Assembly: GCF_964340395.1 (NCBI RefSeq)
Contig: NC_135562.1
Span: forward strand, 19,137,626 to 19,201,625
Direction of reading: 5' to 3'
DNA: 64,000 nt
From: Glandiceps talaboti
Taxonomy: Eukaryota; Hemichordata; Enteropneusta; Spengelidae
Made by a program: the position numbers and the translations under genes. Shown piece after piece: positions 22,391 through 32,400 of this stretch. The notes beneath the pieces are model-generated. The model was not told where the DNA came from. It searched no databases and saw nothing but the letters and a program-made list of their open reading frames with translations. Positions within the stretch are counted from its first letter, which is position 1. Each line of letters begins with the position of its first letter.

Positions 22391-23727
22391 AAATTTGTAA
22401 CGCCCTCGTTACAGACTAAAATATCTAAAAATAATTTACCCTTCATAAATGAAAATTGAAAAGTCTTAGAAGTAATTAATGCTGTTTCGTATGAAGTGTT
22501 AGAAATGTAAAATTTATACGACCCTTGAAAACTAAGATTGCTAAAATCTCAAATTCCGAACCAGATATACTTATTTCGTCAACATGTACTTCAATGAATA
22601 AATGACATCAAAGAGAGACATCACAGATAATTAGAAAATTGAATCGTAGAAAAATTATATCCTGAGTTGGCTATTGAATTGTGTACTTCTCAATCACATC
22701 ACAAACATACGTTCGACTGGCCAGTCTTTTTCAATCATTCACACAATCATACTGATAGATATGACCATCCATAACGTACTGTTCGGGCCCCCTCTATTGT
22801 CATTAACACTATCAGACAAGTACATTCATCAATAGAATTCTCAGGTCTAAAGAACTTTGCTAGGAACTTTATATCCGCAGCATTTAAAAGTTGAACATAA
22901 AGAAATATAAATAGGAGAATGTTTTAATGTTGACCAAGTTATACCCGATTCATCGTGTCCATAACTAAATTATATCATAAGTATTCCTATCTGAAAGGAA
23001 TGTAGGTATCTGTCTCGTAAAATCAAATGATGACATTAAATATCTATGCTATGAATAAATATTAACTCTTAAATATTTCATCACGCCAATATTGAAAATT
23101 GTCACTGACAAACGGTCAGCATGCCATATTCGTGATCATATTCCAAATTGAATCTTTAACTGCAGACGAAATCATTATGAAAAATGGTGTAGCATAAAAG
23201 TGTGTGTCAGTGACGTCGTCTTTGTTTAGTGAAGTCAAAATTAACCAGTCAATGTTATTCAAGTAATCTAAGTCCAGTAACTTGTGATTTCACCCTGATA
23301 TCAGCTATCAAGAACACTGACCTAAATGTATTGTCTTACAGCTATCCTTAAGTTACACTAACTAATCAGCTGTTACAGTCATCAAGAGAAGTCAGTTGCG
23401 CCAACACCATCATCGTCGTGTAAGAAACCCTACGTCATTATTTAAACATTACAGGCATCTTAGCTGTTCATCCATGTTTAAAATTTGACATCTTCAGTAT
23501 GTTAACGACTTGTACAGAACTATTTAGACCATTAATATTAATCCAATAAGTCAATTTAGTTTTCATTACAAGTAACCTGATTGACCATAAGTAGGTTGGC
23601 AATTTTCTCATTGCAATTCAATATACCCTTTGAATCAATACCACTAGAAATTATGCACGCTGCTCAAGTGAAAATAGTCCTTTCTCATCGAGTATATGGG
23701 TGCAATTTTCTTTGTATCTATAAATGA
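22391..23727 (-). other. Element B 3' noncoding tract
   Basis: About 1.3 kb between the pol stop and the polypurine tract with no long frame on either strand. It may be a 3' untranslated region or the decayed place of a lost ORF; no envelope-like features are visible. Confidence 0.6.
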
Positions 23728-26700
23728 TTATGGACATTTTTGTTTGCCCTTTGGTGACCCCATAATTGGAACTGGTGCACGTTTGAGGACCTCTAATGCA
23801 GCTTTGTTCAGATTCTGACTAGGTTCCCATGAGTTTTTGTCGGATGAAAATCCAGCCCACTTGATTAGATATTGCAATTGACCATTTTTGTACCGTCCTT
23901 TCATAATTTTCTCTATACCAAAATAGTTATCATTGTCGTCTTTATCAGTATTTACATCAGAGTCATTCTCAACACTCTGTTCTAACCTCCGCCTCTCAGC
24001 ACGTGTGCGTACATTGTTACGCCAAGTTTTAGAGGCTGTAGTCTGTATTTGCTTGCTTCCTGTTTCAGGAGCACTCTGGTTCTGTGGGATGCTATACAAT
24101 TCTGTATCAGATTGTAAATGGTAGTTTGTACTTTGTGTTCTTTGGTTCACTAACGGATCAATGCCTTGGCTATCTTCTACATCGTCTGAAGTGTGCATGT
24201 CAATATTTCTGCCACTTAGAAGATGGTCTGGCCGTAAACGGGCATGTTTTAACCTATTTGCATGAATCACCTTATTGTATTTCTTAGAACTGTCAATATA
24301 TTGAAGTTTGAAATTGACAGGTGAGACTTGTTCCTTGATACGAAAAGGTCCCCGAAATGGATGATGAAACTTTGGACTGCATCCAACTTTTACGGCTGGA
24401 TGATGAAGATACACTATATCACCTACTGTAAACTTATGTGATGTATTCGCTTTTGCATCATAACGCAATTTCATATCTGCTTGTGCCTTTGTTATGTTCT
24501 CCTTTGCTAACTGTATCGCCATGTTTCTACATCTTGCCATTTCATGAAGATGAAAATCGACATTCCTTGATACACCTAGTCGCGGTAATATTTCAGCATC
24601 AACCGGAAGTCTAGGTTCAGTACCGAACATCACTTTGAAAGGTGACATTTTCGTAGTTTCCTGGGGTGTGGCCCTATATGCAAATAACACAGATTGGAGA
24701 TATACATCCCAATCATCAGATTCGTCTGATGTATACATTGATAACATATTTAAAAGCGTACTGTTCATACGTTCAGTGAGCCCGTTGCATGCTGGGTGAT
24801 ATGCAGATGAACGTGTCTTTGTAATATCAAAAAATCTACATACTTCCTTAATAAGATGTGACATGAATGATGCTCCTTGATCTGATAACAAGGAATTTGG
24901 GAATCCATATACACAAAAGATATCCTCAAATAATACCTTAGCGACTGTTTCCGCCCGAGTATTCGGAAGAGCGAAGGCCCATGCAAACTTGGAAAGATAT
25001 TCTGTAACTACCAGAATGTAACTGTTTCCGCGTTTCGTAGTCTTTAATTTGCCTAAGAAATCAAAACCAATGCGGTCCATTAAACCATTAACAGGTATTG
25101 GCAATAATTGACTTCTATAACGACGCCCTCTTTTTCTCATATGACAATGAGAACATGAAGCTACATAATCATTGACGTCCTTAAGTAGATTATCCCAATA
25201 GTATTTTGTTCTGATCGCATGTAATGTCCTTGAAGTTCCCAAATGACCTCCTGTGACATCATCATGAATTCGCTTTAGTATGTAAAGTTGTAATGTTTTA
25301 GGCACGACAAGTTGTCTAATACAATCTTTCGCCTTGTACGACTTTCCTGTGGGGGACCAAAAATGGTATAGGACATTGTTTAATAACACATAATTCGCAT
25401 GCCCTTGAATTAATTTTTGTGCATGTTTTGCTTCTTTTGGTAGTTCACCATTCTCCAAATAAGCTATAATAGGCTTTATGTGCCGGTCTGCTCTTTGCAA
25501 TTTTGACATGTGTTCCGACCTTATGTCGAAGTCATCAACATCTATAACGTTATTAAGTGAAGAAGTAATCTCTGAGTTTCGCGAGTTATTTTGCCGGCTT
25601 AATGCAACTTCACTATCAGATTTCTCATATAAATACCTTATATCAACAATAGAATCATCAGCTGTGTTTGTTTGCATATGTGCAATTTCAGGTATGATAG
25701 TATTGTCTGGTATCTCCAGAGTTAACACTGAGGGAATGACATCGTCAGTTTGAGTGGCCTGACTTGTGCAAGTATCAGATGTACTAAAATCTGAATCTTT
25801 GTATGTCTCTTTTGGATATTTACGTCTTGATAGACAATCTGCATGTGGAATACTCAAACCTGATCTGTGCTCGATATCAAATGTATATTCCTGTACTTTT
25901 AATACCCATCTGGCTATACGACCGCTAGATGTTTTTGTTTTGAATAGATATGGCAAATTTGCATGATCAGTAACTACTGTAAAACGGTTTCCACGAAGAT
26001 ATGCATCACATTGAGCTAAACCATGCAATACTGCAAGAGCCTCACGTTCAGTCGTTGTATAATTTCGCTGCCTACGGCTAAGCGATCTTCCTCCATAACA
26101 AATTGGATGTTCTACATTGTCCTGGTTTTGTGCTAAAACATAGCCAACACTATACGCAGATGCATCGGTATAAAGGATAAATGGCTGTCCATATCGTGGA
26201 TAACCTAATAGCGGAGCATTGACCAGTGCATGTTTCAATGTATCAAATGCCTGTTGACATTTATCATCCCAGACGAACTTTTTGTCCTTTTTGAATAGAT
26301 CATATAATGGGCCCGCAATCTTGGAAAAATCCTTTATGAACTTACGATAGAAGCCGGCTAAGCCTAAAAAGGACTTTAACTGTTTCACATTTTTCGGGAC
26401 TGGAAAAGTTTTGACGGCTTGTATTTTATTTTGGTCAGTTGCAATACCATTCTCATTTAAGATATGTCCTAGAAATTTAACTTCTCGTTTGGCAAAATGA
26501 CATTTCTTTGGACCAAGTTTGAGATTAGCTGAACGCAAACGTGTGAGGACCATTTCCAGGTGATCTAGGTGATCACTAAATGTTTTGCTGAACAAAATTA
26601 AATCATCCACATATATTACTAAGTTTTCCCACAGCATTTTTCGGAACAGAAACTGCATTGTTTGCTGAAACGAACAGCTACTATTGCGTAATCCCTGTGG

Positions 26701-28350
26701 TAAAGTCTTCCATTCAAATTTCCCATCAAGACTAACAAACGCGGTTTTGTACGAATCTTTGTCATTTATAGCCAATTGCCAAAATCCGCTTGTCATATCT
26801 AATGTAGTAAAGTATTTTGGAGCCTGACTTCCCACCATATCGATTGCATCTGTTACCCCTGGCAACGGAAATACTATCGGTACTGTTTGTTTGTTCAATT
26901 CTCTATAATCAACAACTAAGCGCCACCCCGCCCCTGAAGGTTTCTTAACGAGTAGTAATGGTGACGAATATGGTGATGTGGAGGGTTTAATTATTCCTTG
27001 ATCTAGCAAATTATCTAATTGTCGTCTAATTTCATTTCTTTTCTCTGGTGAAACACGATATGGTGGTCTAGATACTGGTCTAGCATTAGGTTCCAACTCA
27101 ATTCGATGTTTGATCAAATCACAGTACCCTAATCTACCAGATTTATCTACAAAGGCATCCCTGTGCTTCCAAAGAATTGAGCGAAGGTCATGTAGTTGTT
27201 GGTCTGTCAAGTCATCCTCATTGAGATTAAATTGTGAAAAGAATTCGTCTTGTCCTTGTGTAGTTGTGGTGTTAACAGCTGTCCGGTCTCTGGTATGTAG
27301 GTCACTGTCAAAATGGTATAGTTCAGTGTCATTTGGTAGTGGTGAAAATGACCCCAAACGAGTATTCCTTCTGAGAATTATGTCTTTGTCATTTGTGTTG
27401 ACTATTCTAACAGAAACCAAATTGTTGTGTGTTTTGGTTAACACTCTTGCTGTAGCCAAACCTAAATGACTTAATGAACTTATATTCGGTGTTATACCTA
27501 AAACACCATTAGGATAATTTTTCCTAAGTCGCGCAGTTATAATGCATTCTGAATTAGCAGGTATCAAACATTTCTCATTTGCGCGCATTAATAATGCTGA
27601 TCGCAGTGACAATTTTCGACTGGCTATGTCCACAACAGCTTTGTGTTTAGTCAAAAAGTCCATCCCTATAATTAGATTCTTGTGTAAATTTCTAATTATA
27701 TGGACTGGCATATTGATACAACGGTTCCCAAATCTGACTGGAATTACAATAGTTCCAATAATTGGCAATTGATGACCGGAAGGTAAATTTATAGATCGAT
27801 GTTGTGATTTCGAAATTCGTAAACGATTTAATTTAGGTATCTTTTTCAACAAAGTAGTACAAATAACTGAATTTGTTGCACCTGTGTCAATCAGTGCTGG
27901 AATTTTGTGGTTGTATATGTCAACATTTATCATGTTATTATTTGAAACTTTAAAGTCATCAATTTCCATATTACTTAAAGAAGGTTTATTTAGCATGCTG
28001 GATGTATTTACCTTGATACCTCCTGCATGCTTTACAGTAGAGTTAGAAGTATGAAATGGTCGCTTTTGTCGACACTGACTAGCAATATGACCATGCTTCT
28101 GACAGTTATAACATTTTCGTCTTAAATGTTTAGAAGATGATCGACTAAAACGATTTCTGTTATTACAATTGTGGTGTTGTTGTCCGTCACAGCTTGGACA
28201 TTCAAACTGGTTTGGATAAAATGGCTGAAAGTTAGAGTCAGATTGAAAATAATTGTGAGGAATGTATTCCTCGCTTACTTTGTCATTCAGGAATTCCCGT
28301 TCATCCCATTGAGTTAATGAACGTTGCGCGCGGCTGCACCTGTTGACTAA
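23728..28350 (-). CDS. Element B pol with N-terminal zinc knuckle and C-terminal chromodomain
   Basis: The frame is open from 28350 to 23728 without a stop; the first ATG is at 27996 (1422 residues from there). Before that ATG it encodes a CCHC knuckle, CYNCQKHGHIASQC (28072-28113), and a degenerate one, CPSCDGQQHHNC. Numbered from the ATG: protease ALIDTGATNS near 37; reverse transcriptase YVDD at 462-465; RNase H YTDAS near 608; integrase zinc domain HDDVTGGHLG ... CSHCHMRKRG near 909-950; catalytic Asp, Asp and Glu in GFDFLG, SDQG and TERMN near 980, 1040 and 1076; chromodomain FGIEKIMKGRYKNG ... YLIKWAGFSSDKNSWEP near 1360-1400. The chromodomain's aromatic positions are kept, so binding to methylated histone H3 and heterochromatin targeting are plausible (family knowledge). 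Confidence 0.95.
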   Translation of the reverse strand, partial: LVNRCSRAQRSLTQWDEREFLNDKVSEEYIPHNYFQSDSNFQPFYPNQFECPSCDGQQHHNCNNRNRFSRSSSKHLRRKCYNCQKHGHIASQCRQKRPFHTSNSTVKHAGGIKVNTSSMLNKPSLSNMEIDDFKVSNNNMINVDIYNHKIPALIDTGATNSVICTTLLKKIPKLNRLRISKSQHRSINLPSGHQLPIIGTIVIPVRFGNRCINMPVHIIRNLHKNLIIGMDFLTKHKAVVDIASRKLSLRSALLMRANEKCLIPANSECIITARLRKNYPNGVLGITPNISSLSHLGLATARVLTKTHNNLVSVRIVNTNDKDIILRRNTRLGSFSPLPNDTELYHFDSDLHTRDRTAVNTTTTQGQDEFFSQFNLNEDDLTDQQLHDLRSILWKHRDAFVDKSGRLGYCDLIKHRIELEPNARPVSRPPYRVSPEKRNEIRRQLDNLLDQGIIKPSTSPYSSPLLLVKKPSGAGWRLVVDYRELNKQTVPIVFPLPGVTDAIDMVGSQAPKYFTTLDMTSGFWQLAINDKDSYKTAFVSLDGKFEWKTLPQGLRNSSCSFQQTMQFLFRKMLWENLVIYVDDLILFSKTFSDHLDHLEMVLTRLRSANLKLGPKKCHFAKREVKFLGHILNENGIATDQNKIQAVKTFPVPKNVKQLKSFLGLAGFYRKFIKDFSKIAGPLYDLFKKDKKFVWDDKCQQAFDTLKHALVNAPLLGYPRYGQPFILYTDASAYSVGYVLAQNQDNVEHPICYGGRSLSRRQRNYTTTEREALAVLHGLAQCDAYLRGNRFTVVTDHANLPYLFKTKTSSGRIARWVLKVQEYTFDIEHRSGLSIPHADCLSRRKYPKETYKDSDFSTSDTCTSQATQTDDVIPSVLTLEIPDNTIIPEIAHMQTNTADDSIVDIRYLYEKSDSEVALSRQNNSRNSEITSSLNNVIDVDDFDIRSEHMSKLQRADRHIKPIIAYLENGELPKEAKHAQKLIQGHANYVLLNNVLYHFWSPTGKSYKAKDCIRQLVVPKTLQLYILKRIHDDVTGGHLGTSRTLHAIRTKYYWDNLLKDVNDYVASCSHCHMRKRGRRYRSQLLPIPVNGLMDRIGFDFLGKLKTTKRGNSYILVVTEYLSKFAWAFALPNTRAETVAKVLFEDIFCVYGFPNSLLSDQGASFMSHLIKEVCRFFDITKTRSSAYHPACNGLTERMNSTLLNMLSMYTSDESDDWDVYLQSVLFAYRATPQETTKMSPFKVMFGTEPRLPVDAEILPRLGVSRNVDFHLHEMARCRNMAIQLAKENITKAQADMKLRYDAKANTSHKFTVGDIVYLHHPAVKVGCSPKFHHPFRGPFRIKEQVSPVNFKLQYIDSSKKYNKVIHANRLKHARLRPDHLLSGRNIDMHTSDDVEDSQGIDPLVNQRTQSTNYHLQSDTELYSIPQNQSAPETGSKQIQTTASKTWRNNVRTRAERRRLEQSVENDSDVNTDKDDNDNYFGIEKIMKGRYKNGQLQYLIKWAGFSSDKNSWEPSQNLNKAALEVLKRAPVPIMGSPKGKQKCP

Positions 28351-29080
28351 TCAATGTCTGTTGCAGCTGTTCAACTGTCTGTCCGTATTGTATGTTGTCC
28401 ACAGAGTTCACAGAGGTCAAATGTCTATCCTCGGAGGTCACACTGTCTTTACTACTGTCACAGTTGTTCTGTACTGTCTTCTTGAAATCCTTGGTATTTC
28501 CATTAGTGTCAGACAAACTGTCAATAATTTCAAATCTTCTGGCAAAGGCACATGCCTGTTCAAAGTCAACCGGATTGTTTGTCACAGTAAACTTCATAAT
28601 CGAGGGACATAATCCTTGAATAAATCGACTTAATAATTCATCTTGATTCCGTTGGCATTGATGACACATGTGTTTCACACGAATAGCATATTCCTGTACA
28701 GATTCACCATGCTGTTGACGTAGAGAGTCTAATTCATTGTCAAGTTTCCATCTAGGTTTGCCATGATGAAATTGTAGCAAAAATGCCTCCACTAAGTCAT
28801 TCCAGTTCTCTAGGATATCATCATGTAAAGTCGCAAACCAAAGTTCGGCATTGCCTTTCATAAATAAACCAAACAAATTTCTGCGTTGTCTGTCATTGTA
28901 TCCTTTGAATGCAACATATGCATTAAATTTGGGAAGCCATAAATCAGGACTGTCATTCCCACTGTATTTTGGAGGAACTATGTCGGAAACAACATCTATT
29001 GTATTGATCCTTTGACGCAGATCATTAATAACATCAGCAAACTCATGTCCATGTTCGTTTTGTTGATTAAGTTCATCCAT
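28301..29080 (-). CDS. Element B gag (capsid part)
   Basis: 259 codons from the ATG at 29078-29080 to TGA at 28301. It holds a Retrotrans_gag-type capsid: PPKYSGNDSPDLWLPKFNAY, NAELWFATL, LRQQHGESVQEYAIRVK and FIQGLCPSIM are typical positions. It lacks the zinc knuckle, which follows in the +1 frame. The two frames overlap for about 50 bp and the overlap contains a CCGCGCGC dinucleotide tract. Either translation shifts frame here or a recent dinucleotide slip split a once continuous Gag-Pol frame. I cannot tell which from one copy. Confidence 0.88.
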   Translation of the reverse strand: MDELNQQNEHGHEFADVINDLRQRINTIDVVSDIVPPKYSGNDSPDLWLPKFNAYVAFKGYNDRQRRNLFGLFMKGNAELWFATLHDDILENWNDLVEAFLLQFHHGKPRWKLDNELDSLRQQHGESVQEYAIRVKHMCHQCQRNQDELLSRFIQGLCPSIMKFTVTNNPVDFEQACAFARRFEIIDSLSDTNGNTKDFKKTVQNNCDSSKDSVTSEDRHLTSVNSVDNIQYGQTVEQLQQTLISQQVQPRATFINSMG

Positions 29081-29189
29081 TTTACATTTGATGTAGTATT
29101 TTTTTGTTACTCACCGAATGGCGTTACGTGTTGTCTTCTTATCAGGTTTCGGTAAGTCTTCGTAAGGTTCAAACTTGATTCATTATACA

Positions 29190-29262
29190 CACAAATGGTT
29201 GTTCAAGCCCCGGATTTCCATTAATATTACTTTCTGTTGTTCAAGCCCCGGATCGCCACCAA
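29190..29262 (-). promoter_or_regulatory. Element B primer-binding site with tandem duplication
   Basis: Sense strand TGGTGGCGATCCGGGGCTTG begins one base after the 5' LTR. The plus strand reads like the tRNA 3' half, from a T-loop GTTCAAG to CACCA. A second, imperfect copy of the same stretch plus LTR-end-like ATTAATATTAC lies about 43 bp further in (29192-29230). Confidence 0.75.
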
Positions 29263-29823
29263 TATTACTACTGATCTTCGCACACAGCTGATAGACCAAG
29301 TAATAACACCCGAATCACTCTCATATCTCATATCTGACTCAACTTCTGTATGCACGTACCAGGATCACACTTGAACTTTAAAGGGAATTAGCTTAGACTA
29401 CACAGTTTGTGTATAAATCTACACTCGAGACGAAGGCAAACACCCAGCATAGTGCCTCGTTCATTGACTTCCCGCGAAGCCAAGTCCTCTTGCCAAATCT
29501 GAGTGAAGTGCCTGTCCCCAGTGCTCTTTATTGTGACGTCCGTAAAGTCTAAATTTACATAACGCATGGCCAATGGCCAAATAATTATTTCTGGGCGTGA
29601 CCATGCCCTAAAAGTAATTTTAAAACATTGATGAATGATCACTATGAATCCTAGATATTTATGAAATGCAGACCGTCGTCTCATGTATTCGAGTATGCTT
29701 GGAATCCTGTGTGGTCTAAATCCGATATCCTTGAGACAGTCTATTGACCTTTCAGTCAAACTAGGACATGCGATGTTGTTAAAATATTAAGTTTACTGAA
29801 ATATAAATATGTCATCTGTGACA
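29263..29823 (-). repeat. Element B 5' LTR
   Basis: Identical by eye to the left LTR over 561 bp. Confidence 0.93.
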
Positions 29824-29930
29824 CTATTATGACTTCGATTATTCTGGAATTGTGTGATTGACGAATAGGAAAGAGCACATTTTTTTAGTACGATGGCTAT
29901 ATTAAATTTAAAGGAAGTTTGTATACCTAC

Positions 29931-30053
29931 GTGTTTCACACCTTGTTCCACAGTAACCCATTGGACATACACATGAAGATTTATTGTGGACGACAACACA
30001 TGTACCTCCATTGTAGCAGATTACACTACGACAGTGATGTATGTCTGAGAAGT
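29931..30053 (-). CDS. EGF-like exon, phase 1-1
   Basis: Exon of 123 bp (41 codons) with acceptor TTTATTACAG and donor GTAGGT, both phase 1. The translation contains six cysteines in EGF spacing, with CYNGGTC and CVCPMGYCGTRCE as hallmark segments. EGF modules mediate protein contacts in secreted and surface proteins. The kringle exon lies just upstream, separated by a 264-bp intron of matching phase, so the two belong to one gene. Element B lies only about 100 bp downstream, inside the following intron. Confidence 0.85.
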
Positions 30054-30317
30054 CTGTAATAAATTAAAGGAACAAATTTGTTTTTATTTATGTTAAGAAA
30101 GTTATGTTATACCCTAGTCCGTCCGTCCGTGCGTGCGTGCATGTGTTTTTGTGTGTCTTTCTGTGTCTTTCTGTTCTGTCTGCCTTTTCACACGATATAT
30201 CAATGACAACTGAATCATTTGTAAAGAAACGCTGGACACACCGTTCTTATGAATATACGTTATATATGTACATGTACATGTAGTGGGAATTAAAACAAAT
30301 AATTAGATTTTAATTAC

Positions 30318-30590
30318 CACAATGTTCTCCAGGTCCATGACCAATGTTGCAATAGTCCAAACTATCACCCGTTGAACAATAAAGTCTCTCATATCTAGGG
30401 TCATTAAAAAAATTTCTGCAATAGTTTTCTTCGATGAAGCCAAAACGAGAAAGATTTTCTATTATGTCTGGACTGTATCTACCATCTAGATATTCCTTCC
30501 ATGGTCTACAGGGTTTACCAGACGCTGTTGTAGCAAGCGTACCACGATAATCGATACCATGTGTATTCCAATAACAATCATCTACGCCTC
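30318..30590 (-). CDS. Kringle-domain exon, phase 1-1
   Basis: Exon of 273 bp (91 codons), acceptor CTTTTCATAG, donor GTAATT, both introns phase 1. The translation shows kringle landmarks: DCYWNTHGIDYRGTLATTASG at the start (C-Y-G-YRG-T-SG), CRPWKEY, FIEENYCRNFFNDP and a closing DYCNIGHGPGEHC. Cysteine order fits the three-disulfide kringle fold. Kringles bind proteins or lysines in proteases, receptors and matrix proteins; the ligand here is unknown. The exon is too fragmentary to name a gene. Confidence 0.9.
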
Positions 30591-30677
30591 CTATGAAAAG
30601 ATTGAGTTGAAGCTACTACCGAACCAGAGAGACTATAGTGTTTGTCGTAGCCTACACTACGTTTTTCGGTTTCGCGC

Positions 30678-30681
<4 letters not shown>

Positions 30682-30710
<29 letters not shown>
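30682..30710. repeat. Poly(T) tract, 29 bases
   Basis: Homopolymer about 90 bp upstream of the kringle exon. It could be the poly(A) tail of a minus-strand retroposon, but no body is recognised. Confidence 0.8.
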
Positions 30711-30714
<4 letters not shown>

Positions 30715-31839
30715 CAAAATGAACCAACAAACAAAACACATATACTGATAGAACGCAAGCATATACGATTCATTACACCCTCTTATGGATAATAAAACAT
30801 CACATATTTTCCCACATACCATGCACAAACCATTAAACAAACTATAAAGATCATCAGTGGCCTAATCACTAGGTTTCATGTTAAGATAAACACAATAAAG
30901 CAACCGTCACTTACACAGTGTCTGCCCCTTACACCCTGTCTATGAACTGTATGGAGCTACTACCAAATATTTGGAACATGTAGTTACTTATCAGCCATGT
31001 TATAACTGTGAACATGTTAAACTAAAATATTTAAACAGGTAAGAAGGGTACATCCTAGATACAAGCATTCATGTACTGTTCTGTGATCTAAATACATTCA
31101 CAGTGAATGGTCAATCTGCTATCTCTATTGTGTTTACCTTAACAAAAAATATTGTAGTCAGTCTCACTAGAGTGGATATCTCATTAAACGACTACTGTAC
31201 GCTTCTTGTAAATCACCCTGCAATTTAACCATCCATAAGGCCAGATGGCCAACTCATAACTACCTCAACTAGAGACTCACTTTAAAAAAAATTAAAACAA
31301 TAAAACAATCTACCAACTCCACCTATTCTAAAATTGAATGTAACCGGAGCTACACATTTTTTTCTTATTACGCCTAAATGAGAAAAAATAGCCAATCCTA
31401 TTTTTAAGTAAATTTCTCCTTTACAGACTTCTGACTCAGTCATAGTTGTTGTAAACTGAGCAAGTTTTCAAGAACTGTATCAGGGGAGGGTAAATAACCT
31501 AATTTCATTTCTTTTTAAAAGTTATATCAATGTTATCGATATGGTGAAATATTTTGAAACATTCGAACACGAGGAAATACCTGTTTCATGATCAGAGAAC
31601 GGAAATTGAGGAAGGGCCATGGAAGGAGGGGGGAAGCTTTGTTGCATTCATAACATACCATCTTGTTTCCCTGTCCTGCTTGTAATTACTGAACACTGCC
31701 TGAAGATTGAATGTGTATTGCGGACATGGTATAGTTCAATACAGAATCGCACTGTATAGTCTCAAATGTGAAATAAGTGGTAGACAGTGGTATTCTTTAG
31801 TCGATACAGTGTGACATCAGTTTTGTACTGTGTTATTCC
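30711..31839. other. Intronic or intergenic, no gene seen
   Basis: No domain or RNA gene recognised. Near 31770-31830 there is one unit of a GTGACATCAGT-containing repeat that is tandem at 49311-49530. Confidence 0.5.
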
Positions 31840-32097
31840 ACTAGTAGAAAAAATAGTACAGTTTACGACACTTTCCGTACTATAGTTCAGATTGAGTTCA
31901 ATTCTGTACTTTTATGCTGATGAGGTGGACGTTTCTGTACTTTCCCATTAGCGCCTGTCTAATCGGATTATACTCGATCTGAAAAATAGTTCAGATTGCG
32001 AGTCGGAAGTGATTTGAATACATTTGCATTTAGTTCAGAATATATTCATGAGTTCACCCCCATAACCGGGCAGTAAACAAATGAATATTCAAATCTA
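31840..32097 (+). repeat. 258-bp interspersed repeat, copy 1
   Basis: Nearly identical inverted copy at 49042-49299, also 258 bp. It starts ACTAGTAGAAAAAATAG and ends AATATTCAAATCTA. No terminal inverted repeats and no clear target duplication. Confidence 0.8.
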
Positions 32098-32361
32098 TCT
32101 CGCCTGCATGTGATTCAAGGCGTGTACACTAATTGTTTGACCCACAGAAAACTAACAGTAACACTATTTAGTTAGTTAGTTGTCTGTGTTTGACCACATG
32201 AAGGCGGAGGGGGAGGGTGCAAAAGAAAAGGGTTACACACATGTACAGTGTATGATATGATGAGAGCTACATTTAATGTACATGTACATACGAACTGACA
32301 TGTATACGTACATGTACAACTACGCTAGCATGTAAACGTTAGCAAAAACTCTTACTACTAC

Positions 32362-32393
32362 CTCAGACCACTAAAATACTAGAGTGGTCTGAG
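32362..32393. mobile_element. Palindromic mini-insertion, CTCAGACCACT family
   Basis: 32-bp palindrome with ends CTCAGACCACT and AGTGGTCTGAG, flanked by CTACTAC on both sides (32355-32361 and 32394-32400). The flank is TAC-repetitive, which weakens the duplication call for this copy. Confidence 0.6.
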
Positions 32394-32400
32394 CTACTAC

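Larger units (their letters stand above)
21814..29823 (-). mobile_element. Ty3/Gypsy chromodomain retrotransposon, element B (young, nearly intact)
   Basis: An 8.0-kb element in minus orientation. Both LTRs are 561 bp and I find no difference between them by eye. The target duplication is CTAT (21810-21813 and 29824-29827); one base more, CTATT, is possible because of local repetition. Internal parts in sense order are primer-binding site, gag, a pol frame open for about 1540 codons ending in a chromodomain, a noncoding tract and a polypurine tract. Identical LTRs and an unbroken pol imply a very recent insertion. No envelope gene is seen. The only apparent break is the gag-pol frame change near 28320. 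Confidence 0.95.
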
